Source: an uncultured Muribaculaceae bacterium
Lineage (GTDB): Bacteria > Bacteroidota > Bacteroidia > Bacteroidales > Muribaculaceae
Length of the DNA stretch: 64,000 nucleotides
Direction: 5' to 3'
NCBI GenBank assembly: GCA_910584365.1
Contig: CAJUAF010000011.1
Span: 1-64,000 of the forward strand
Shown here one piece after another: positions 55,901 to 64,000 of this stretch (position 1 is the first letter of the stretch; each line of letters begins with the position of its first letter). The translations under genes and the position numbers were made by a program. Below the pieces are notes generated by a model, which saw only the letters and a list, made by a program, of their open reading frames with translations, made no database searches and was not told where the DNA came from.

Positions 55901-56358
55901 GCCACTTTCTCGGCCAGCGCCTCGGGATAGGAGACCACGTAGCGCAGGGCCGGATCCTCGGCCCAGTGGTTGAGGGTCTCGGTGCGGAGAATCTGCTGGG
56001 GAGGGTCGACCTGACCGTATTTTATGTCGCGTTTGTAGCCGGAGGGGAAAATCATGACGGCGTTCTCCCCCAGGATCTTGACAAGGTCATTGTAGAGATA
56101 CCCGGCGTCGTCCATCGAGTCTGTGACAAGCAGCGCGGGAGTCCCTGCGGGCTGATGCAGGGCCAGCCCTCCGAAAAGCATCGCGGGGGAGGAGCCTGCC
56201 AGTCCTCCCAGGTGTACCTCCGAACCCTTTCGGGCCAGTTCCACGGCCCGAAGCACCCCTTTGCGGCGCGCGTCGGTCAGGAACTGTCGGGCCAGGGTCT
56301 GAAGTGACTCCTGGCGCCCGGGCGCTGTCGATGTATCTGTTGAAATAGGTTTCTCCAT
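52933..56358 (-). CDS. mfd: Transcription-repair coupling factor
   Basis: A 1,141-residue ATPase that frees RNA polymerase stalled at DNA lesions and recruits UvrA. Domains in order: UvrB-like N-terminal part (about 20-440), CarD-like polymerase-interaction domain (about 455-530, IETGDYIVHVDHGIGKFGGL), the RecG-like translocase with Walker A GDVGFGKTEIA (about 603) and DEEQ box (VIDEEQKFGV, about 703), helicase C (about 770-920, with the GRVGRSNRKAFCYLM motif), and TRCF C-terminal domain (about 1000-1100). Length is normal. -7 box TAATTTTGC at 56416-56424 (minus). Confidence 0.97.
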   Translation of the reverse strand: MEKPISTDTSTAPGRQESLQTLARQFLTDARRKGVLRAVELARKGSEVHLGGLAGSSPAMLFGGLALHQPAGTPALLVTDSMDDAGYLYNDLVKILGENAVMIFPSGYKRDIKYGQVDPPQQILRTETLNHWAEDPALRYVVSYPEALAEKVASRSKLSDATISFRVGEEIDLEQTRRWLLDNGFLPVDYVYEPGHFAVRGSILDIFGYSSELPYRIDLFGDEIDSIRAFNIETQLSEQKIDSVAITANITSDGASGESLMDFMPEGTLIAVTDRRRMLSRVEAVANESFSSSAMIADEGDLQAMKQLVDAEKFAARFATFPCVEFSAATPPDSSETSLDFGCSPQGLYHKNFDLISSSFLKFLGEGYRIYLLTDSQKQAVRLHAIFEEREEKIAFTPASATLHEGFVDHRSKRCLFTDHQIFDRFHKYSLKSDRARSGKLALSLKELSSIETGDYIVHVDHGIGKFGGLLRTQVNGTTQEMIKLIYKNNDCIFVSIHALHKLSKYRGKEGVEPAINKLGSGAWNRLKEKTKNKLKDIARDLIKLYAARKEEKGFSFSPDSYLQHELEASFIYEDTPDQLTATRDVKADMESARPMDRLICGDVGFGKTEIAIRAAFKAATDGKQVAVLVPTTVLAYQHFNTFRDRLKDFPVRVDYISRARTPRQIREILSDLAEGKIDILVGTHRIVGKDVRFKDLGLLVIDEEQKFGVAVKEKLKQMKVSVDTLTMSATPIPRTLQFSLMGARDLSNITTPPPNRYPIMTSVNTLTDDLLAEAVNFEMSRNGQVFIINNRIEGLYQLEAMVKRVIPDARTIVAHGQMPPEKLEQAIIDFTNHDYDIMLATTIVESGIDMPNVNTMIVNNAQNFGLSELHQLRGRVGRSNRKAFCYLMVPPGNPLTPVARRRLQAIESFSDLGSGIHIAMQDLDIRGAGNLLGAEQSGFIADLGYETYQKILKEAVTELRTEEFADTFKKDEEASPEESEEFVADCVIESDLELLLPAWYVPQESERISLYRELDSMEREMDIREFRSRLVDRFGKIPPEAAELTRVPRLRRLARQLGIEKVALKQGQMYTYFVDSCNVAYYQSPMFGRMISYLQAHLDSVRIRENGSRRSFSFAHVPDVETAVAILQEILSLPSSPAGA

Positions 56359-56415
56359 CCCTGTGGTAAAATCTCCTCTGAAAAAGTGTATGGTCAGTTA
56401 CTTGAAAATGACTGT

Positions 56416-56424
56416 GCAAAATTA
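56416..56424 (-). promoter_or_regulatory. Promoter -7 box of mfd
   Basis: TAATTTTGC on the minus strand, ~58 bases before the ATG. Confidence 0.55.
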
Positions 56425-56469
56425 ACAAAAAAAACATGAATATCGGTTTTTTCCCTCATATAATAGAGG

Positions 56470-56498
56470 TTTGATTATCGAAAAATTCGTATCTTTGC
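56470..56498 (+). promoter_or_regulatory. Promoter of nifJ
   Basis: TTTG (56470-56473) and TATCTTTGC (56490-56498), spacer 16. The ~70-base leader up to ATG 56574 is A-rich. Confidence 0.65.
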
Positions 56499-56573
56499 CG
56501 AATATTAGGCTTCAAGCCAAAGCCGAAAACGAATTTACGTCAAATTCAACATAAACCGTTTTTCTAAACCATT

Positions 56574-60137
<3,564 letters not shown>

Positions 60138-60150
60138 ATAAGCTTTCCCT

Positions 60151-60236
60151 AAGATTCCTCTGCGGCGGTTGCCGCAGGGGATCTTCGGGGACAATACGAT
60201 AAAAAACTGCCGCCCGAAGCCGGGCGGCAGTTTTTT
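60151..60236. terminator. Tandem terminators after nifJ
   Basis: A first stem (60151-60166 with 60171-60185, one bulge) is followed by a second with arms 60201-60216 and 60221-60236, a 16-bp stem flanked by A6 and T7. The second works in both directions and also ends the convergent gene at 60294. Confidence 0.9.
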
Positions 60237-60293
60237 TATGCATAATTGACAGCGTCGGAGCTGATTCCTGACGTGGTCAGACCGGTGTCAGGG

Positions 60294-61706
60294 TTAGTGC
60301 TTGATGATGCGGTAGGTCGAGCCTGCGCCGTCGGCATGGATGAGGTAGACGCCGGGAGCGAGAGAGGCAAGGCTTACGGTAGCCGAGGATGCCTCGGCGG
60401 GGGTGTGCATAAGGGAAGCACCCTGAAGGTTGTAGACCGAAAGTCCGGTGAGTCCGGGAGCAGCGGCGGTCACTGCGTCGCCGTTGACAGTCCAGGTGGT
60501 GGCACCTTCCGCAATTACGGACTCGATGCCTGCGGATGCGTCGATATATTCTCCGTAGACGATGCGTTCCGAGAGGAAATATTCCTCGGTCTCATAGTCG
60601 TATTCCTCGCTGATCACTTCGGTCGGATTGCCATCGGCGTTATACGTATAGGTGTATTTGGTAGAGCTGATCAGTTCCTCCACACCGTCGAGTGTTTCTG
60701 TCTCGCTGTATAGGATCATGTTGCCATATTCATCCATCAGCGCTTCCTGCACGTCGATATAGGTCGGTTCGGAGAGGATATTGCCGTCTTCGTCGAAATA
60801 TTCTGTTGCGGTGAGACGCACGGAGCCGTTGGCGTCGATAGTCTCCATACGGATAGTGCGGCCGATTTCACTGATGTCATTTGTGGTCTCCTTGATGAAG
60901 AATCCGGGGAGACCGTCGGAATATTCGACCAGGTAGTGGCCGTCGGGTTCGCCGTCGTAATATACCACGGCGGATTTCAGCAGATTATTCCCTTCGGTCA
61001 GCTCAAGAAGGTCGCCGAAGATGGTCATCTGCCCGTCGGTTTTTTCCCAGAGGATATCCTTATATGAGATATTGTCGTAGAGTTCCCAGTCATTGTCGGC
61101 CCCGGCCACATAATAGAAATACTCGTTGGCTTTCCCGTCCGTGCCGTAGTTCCATACCGATTTGTAGGCCGGCTTAAGTTCGCCCATAAGAGGGAGCGCC
61201 TTGACTACTTCGATGATGTTGCCTTCATCGTTGCGGGTTATGGTGTTGGATTCCCAGGAGTAGTTTTTGGTCCATTCGCCGTCGTTCCAGTCGTAACCGA
61301 TACGCTCGGTAAAGAAACCGTGGACTTTCGTATCATAGACATATATGCGTTTGCCGGAGTTTTCCCATGTCTCGCCGTCCTCGTTTTCTGTCTGGAGAAT
61401 CATCAGGGGGTAATTGAACTCATCATAAGTAGTGACGGTCTTGGAGAGCCAGCCGTCTTCGTCGACAAGTTCCTCTGTGCGGTTGCCGCGTCCATCATAC
61501 TTGAAAGTGACTGTCCCCAGTTCCATCCACTCCTCGCCGTCGTGCATATAGTCGGTCTGGCTTGCGGGGCGCCACAGAGGCGCGGCGGCTTCGGTCGGGA
61601 TACTTTTCTTACCTTTCTGGCCGCGGAGGGTCTGGAAACGCTGGCCGTCGGCAGCCGCCGACAGGCACACTGCGCCGCAGAGTGCAAATGCGTAGATTTT
61701 CTTCAT
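60294..61706 (-). CDS. Secreted RHS/YD-repeat-like protein with sorting-type tail
   Basis: A 470-residue protein, start MKKIYAFALCGAVCLSAAAD at 61706, with a signal peptide. The body (about 55-400) is built of repeating beta hairpins with phrases such as FKYDGRGNRTEELVDEDG, TRNDEGNIIEVV and YTYNADGNPTEVISEEYD, resembling YD/RHS-like repeats found in many Bacteroidales secreted proteins. The tail GLSVYNLQGASLMHTPAE with LAPGVYLIHADGAGSTYRII is shared with other secreted genes here. No toxin domain. Probably surface-exposed; function unknown. A -7 box TAATTTTGC (61823-61831, minus) implies a ~110-base leader. Confidence 0.75.
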   Translation of the reverse strand: MKKIYAFALCGAVCLSAAADGQRFQTLRGQKGKKSIPTEAAAPLWRPASQTDYMHDGEEWMELGTVTFKYDGRGNRTEELVDEDGWLSKTVTTYDEFNYPLMILQTENEDGETWENSGKRIYVYDTKVHGFFTERIGYDWNDGEWTKNYSWESNTITRNDEGNIIEVVKALPLMGELKPAYKSVWNYGTDGKANEYFYYVAGADNDWELYDNISYKDILWEKTDGQMTIFGDLLELTEGNNLLKSAVVYYDGEPDGHYLVEYSDGLPGFFIKETTNDISEIGRTIRMETIDANGSVRLTATEYFDEDGNILSEPTYIDVQEALMDEYGNMILYSETETLDGVEELISSTKYTYTYNADGNPTEVISEEYDYETEEYFLSERIVYGEYIDASAGIESVIAEGATTWTVNGDAVTAAAPGLTGLSVYNLQGASLMHTPAEASSATVSLASLAPGVYLIHADGAGSTYRIIKH

Positions 61707-61822
61707 GCAATTGAGATTTATAAACACTAAATTTGGAAATATTAACTAAATTTTATAATTATAGGATTGGTTCTTTTGAAAAAGTTTTCACCTATATATC
61801 TGGAGTAAAAAATATTTATTCG

Positions 61823-61831
61823 GCAAAATTA
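61823..61831 (-). promoter_or_regulatory. Promoter -7 box of the YD-repeat gene
   Basis: TAATTTTGC on the minus strand, consensus. Confidence 0.5.
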
Positions 61832-61949
61832 CAAAAAAATCCCCGAAACCGCAATTCTCTCTTTGTATTCCATGCACTGGTGAGAAAAACGGATCTCCAG
61901 CGGAGTAGCTCTTTCCTGGCTGGACAATGGGCTGTTATGGGTTAATATT

Positions 61950-62318
61950 TTATTCTGTCTGTCCCGTTTTCGTTCCGCTTTCGTTTAAGATTTTGACAAC
62001 TTCTTCCTTCAAAAGTGGCAGATGATTTATAACGATAGACCAAACCATATCATGACTAACACTGTCATATCCATGTATCATATAATTACGGGTGTCGACA
62101 ATCTTTCGTGCTTTAGTAATCGGAATTTCGGGGGTAATTTTTAATAATTTATTTGTTGCCTCACCAATTATAGATATGTTCATCTGTATCGCACGTTGCA
62201 TCATCGGGGTTTCGCAGTAGACATCAAATCTGCGAGGAAAAGTGTCAAAATATGACTCAATCTGGGTAATCGAGTCTAAAATATCATTCAGATATTTTTC
62301 AACAGATCGATTAGCCAT
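61950..62318 (-). CDS. hepT: HepT-like HEPN toxin (ribonuclease)
   Basis: A 122-residue all-helical protein. The catalytic motif RX4-6H is present as RNYMIHGY (Arg77, His82, Tyr84), with the helical lead KARKIVDTRNY; MMQRAIQMNISIIGEATNKL is the conserved dimer helix. HepT proteins are RNases whose activity is blocked when the partner MntA adds AMP to the Tyr near the motif. The start overlaps the end of the antitoxin gene by 8 bases, the usual antitoxin-first order. Confidence 0.88.
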   Translation of the reverse strand: MANRSVEKYLNDILDSITQIESYFDTFPRRFDVYCETPMMQRAIQMNISIIGEATNKLLKITPEIPITKARKIVDTRNYMIHGYDSVSHDMVWSIVINHLPLLKEEVVKILNESGTKTGQTE

Positions 62319-62616
62319 AAATTAATTTGCGCTTTTCGTTCAGTTCTTCGCGGAAATAACGGTTGCGGACAGCACTGTCTTCAGTCAAGTCAACATTACG
62401 CCCGAATAAGTCTTCAAGAGCATACTGAAAATCGAAAAAGTTATCGGCATAGTCAAGTAAACTAATCTCGCTTTTGTCAAAATCAACACATAGGTCGACA
62501 TCGCTTTCGTCGTTGAAGCGGTCTGTGAGTATCGAGCCGAATACCCAAAGTTTGCGAACGTGAAAACGTTTGCAGAGTTCAATGATTTTATGGATGTTTA
62601 TTTCGACAAGGTGCAT
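62311..62616 (-). CDS. mntA: MntA-like minimal nucleotidyltransferase antitoxin
   Basis: A 101-residue protein with the minimal nucleotidyltransferase motif GSX10DXD: GSILTDRFNDESDVDLCVDF (Gly27-Ser28, Asp39 and Asp41). Such proteins neutralise HepT by adding AMP to it. First gene of a two-gene unit with hepT. A -7 box TATATTTGC at 62647-62655 (minus) gives a ~24-base leader. The pair sits next to tRNA-Pro, a common place for accessory genes. Confidence 0.88.
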   Translation of the reverse strand: MHLVEINIHKIIELCKRFHVRKLWVFGSILTDRFNDESDVDLCVDFDKSEISLLDYADNFFDFQYALEDLFGRNVDLTEDSAVRNRYFREELNEKRKLIYG

Positions 62617-62646
62617 ATTGTTCCGATTTTATTCCGGTTACTTAGT

Positions 62647-62655
62647 GCAAATATA
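62647..62655 (-). promoter_or_regulatory. Promoter -7 box of mntA-hepT
   Basis: TATATTTGC on the minus strand, consensus. Confidence 0.6.
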
Positions 62656-62747
62656 CAAATAAAACACTAATGGTCAAATATTTGTTGCGGTATTTTGATA
62701 GAGCGCTTTGATCGGCTTGATCCGATTTTGTTCAGGCTATATTCGCA

Positions 62748-62780
62748 AAATGGGTTTAACTCAACGAGTTAAACCCATTT
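62748..62780 (-). terminator. Terminator after tRNA-Pro
   Basis: A perfect 15-bp stem (62748-62762 with 62766-62780) and loop AAC. On the minus strand it is followed by TGCG after the TTT of the stem. It lies 12 bases past the tRNA 3' end. Confidence 0.75.
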
Positions 62781-62792
62781 GTTGAAATAATG

Positions 62793-62866
62793 TCGGGGTG
62801 AGAAGACTCGAACTTCCGACCTCCACGTCCCGAACGTGGCGCGCTAACCAACTGTGCTACACCCCG
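62793..62866 (-). tRNA. tRNA-Pro (anticodon CGG)
   Basis: Minus strand, 74 bases. The acceptor stem CGGGGTG/CACCCCG is perfect, with discriminator A. The D arm is GTAGCACAGTTGGTTAGCGC, the anticodon arm CCACG-TTCGGGA-CGTGG gives anticodon CGG (reads CCG), and the T arm holds GTTCGAGTC. The 3' CCA is not encoded, as usual in Bacteroidetes. A -7 box TACCTTTGC lies at 62977-62985, leaving a ~100-base leader that contains a long hairpin (about 62877-62918). Confidence 0.95.
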
Positions 62867-62976
62867 AGGTGCCTTTCCAGGAACGGGATATCTCCACAGG
62901 GGAGATGGGACCGTTCTGTCGGGAATTTAATCTGACCTTTCCCCGCTACGGGAGGACGGTTTCGGACAAAAGGCTT

Positions 62977-62985
62977 GCAAAGGTA
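62977..62985 (-). promoter_or_regulatory. Promoter -7 box of tRNA-Pro
   Basis: TACCTTTGC on the minus strand. The stretch 62867-63073 otherwise holds only the leader hairpin (about 62877-62918), with no gene seen. Confidence 0.55.
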
Positions 62986-63073
62986 AGCATTTTTTTTGAA
63001 TTTGTCGCTTTTTTGAGGATATTTTTTGTTTTATCCGGTTTTAGCGGCGATTTCGGGCGTCTTTAACCGGATT

Positions 63074-63883
63074 TTATTCTCCGGCACCGGAGGCAGTTCC
63101 GGAGTGGTCCGTGGACTTTTCATCGGATTTGCTGATGGTTTCCGTGGATAATGCGGCGTGACTGACGGCTTCGGTCGGGGAAAGGGGTGACGATTTCTTA
63201 TCCTCCCTTACGGTTGCCGCTCCGTCGGTTTTCTTTTTGTCAGGAGCCGCCTGGGATTCGCGGGCGAGCTTTTTGTCGGCATGATTCTTACGGATGGCAA
63301 AATAGCTGATGAACAGGCCGATGAGTCCGAATATGGTGAAGCCGATTCCCGATAGAAGAAGCATCCATTTCTCATTGCTTTCCCCTTTGAAAGTGTCGAC
63401 GGTCATTATTACTACGCCGGCTGCCACAAGGATGACCGGAGCGAAAACCAGCCATGCGGGATAAAGAGTGCCATGATTACGCCGCATCATTACATCAAAC
63501 TGCCATGACGCACCGATAATCAGCAGGATGCCGAACAGATAGCAAAGAAAGTTGCGGAATACGCCGGGCATCATCAGTATAACGATTCCAAGCCCTATGG
63601 CAGCGCACCCGCAGATAGCGGCCAGAAATGTCATTACTGAGCCGCGGGAGTGTTCTTTTGACTTTCTTGAGGCCATGAGCGAGAATAACATACCGACTCC
63701 CGGGACGATGAAGGCCAGCGCCGAAAGCCATAAGATTGTGGTCCCTACGACATGGCGTTCACACAGAGCTATGAATGTCAGGCCCAATGCGGCCATCAAT
63801 AATGAAAGAATTATATTGCCTGCCTGTCCGGGAGCTTTCGGAATCCGGAGTTCTTCGGGGAGTGAGGTTTTGTCTTTATTCAT
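63074..63883 (-). CDS. DUF308/HdeD-like membrane protein
   Basis: A 269-residue protein. Six hydrophobic helices in pairs (about 23-45, 48-70, 84-106, 110-128, 142-162 and 173-197) have the short-loop pattern of HdeD/DUF308 proteins, then comes a charged, Ser/Thr/Lys-rich cytoplasmic tail (about 200-269) with no fold. HdeD-like proteins are linked to acid stress in enterics, but most members have no known role. A -7 box TACTTTTGC (63944-63952, minus) lies ~65 bases upstream. Single gene at the window edge. Confidence 0.7.
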   Translation of the reverse strand: MNKDKTSLPEELRIPKAPGQAGNIILSLLMAALGLTFIALCERHVVGTTILWLSALAFIVPGVGMLFSLMASRKSKEHSRGSVMTFLAAICGCAAIGLGIVILMMPGVFRNFLCYLFGILLIIGASWQFDVMMRRNHGTLYPAWLVFAPVILVAAGVVIMTVDTFKGESNEKWMLLLSGIGFTIFGLIGLFISYFAIRKNHADKKLARESQAAPDKKKTDGAATVREDKKSSPLSPTEAVSHAALSTETISKSDEKSTDHSGTASGAGE

Positions 63884-63943
63884 AAGTCCGATAGTTTAAC
63901 GTAATAAACAGGGGGCCGGATATGGCCCTGTATAATTGATAAC

Positions 63944-63952
63944 GCAAAAGTA
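63944..63952 (-). promoter_or_regulatory. Promoter -7 box of the DUF308-like gene
   Basis: TACTTTTGC on the minus strand, consensus. Confidence 0.5.
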
Positions 63953-63954
63953 AC

Positions 63955-63995
63955 AAAAAAGTGGGATGTCCCCTCAGGAGGCATCCCACTTTTTT
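63955..63995 (+). terminator. Bidirectional terminator at the window end
   Basis: AAAAAAGTGGGATG (63955-63968) and CATCCCACTTTTTT (63982-63995) form a perfect 14-bp stem with A and T runs on its two sides. It probably ends a minus-strand gene starting beyond the window. Confidence 0.7.
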
Positions 63996-64000
63996 ACTTA

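Noticed and set aside
62854..63066. 70-codon plus-strand frame over the tRNA leader
   Set aside because: It starts inside tRNA-Pro and covers its promoter region; no family features.

Overview
The window reads as a chromosome segment of a gut Bacteroidales bacterium, most likely of the family Muribaculaceae (S24-7). Many genes have the Bacteroidetes -7 box TAnnTTTG a short way upstream, Shine-Dalgarno sequences are weak, and coding sequence is fairly GC-rich for the order. Many secreted proteins end in the same short 'VYNLQG ... LPAGLYIV ... K' tail. These traits fit that group, but the family assignment is inference; no rRNA is present.

Bases 1-10,600 are the right-hand end of a prophage. 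They hold a tail-tip protein cut by the window edge, a small protein, and a 2,300-residue tail fibre. The fibre ends in a C-type-lectin-like domain that looks like the variable region of a diversity-generating retroelement. Four CGTTTCGTTTT repeats phased at 21-23 bp follow, as expected at the end of a Mu-like transposable phage. No reverse transcriptase or template repeat is visible. Next come a broken reading frame, a small HTH regulator, and a very large lipoprotein whose codon use suggests very high expression.

Bases 15,400-31,400 carry a secreted GH13 alpha-amylase, a GadC-like antiporter, pheT-yebC, an acyltransferase interrupted by a 9-base G tract (probable phase variation, OFF as sequenced), a large secreted protein, an ftsB-like/membrane-protein/dapB operon, and a fibronectin-type secreted protein. 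Bases 31,400-46,400 hold secreted or envelope functions: an SGNH hydrolase, a DUF6377-type membrane regulator, a candidate small RNA, a U32 peptidase/hydroxylase-type protein in an operon with a secreted endonuclease I, malate dehydrogenase, a frameshifted leucine-rich-repeat protein, and outer-membrane phospholipase A.

Bases 46,700-56,400 are a minus-strand envelope and maintenance cluster: mfd, slyD, a C-terminal processing protease, signal peptidase I, a WbqC-like protein and a LolC/E-like permease. WbqC carries a low-complexity insert containing a hairpin repeat that recurs between mfd and slyD. After pyruvate:ferredoxin oxidoreductase (nifJ) come a secreted repeat protein, a HEPN/MNT toxin-antitoxin pair, tRNA-Pro(CGG) and a DUF308/HdeD-like membrane protein.

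The best leads for new biology are the DGR-like fibre end, the poly-G acyltransferase switch, the twin G-tract promoters (one driving a candidate ~270-nt RNA), and the covarying REP-like repeat inside wbqC.
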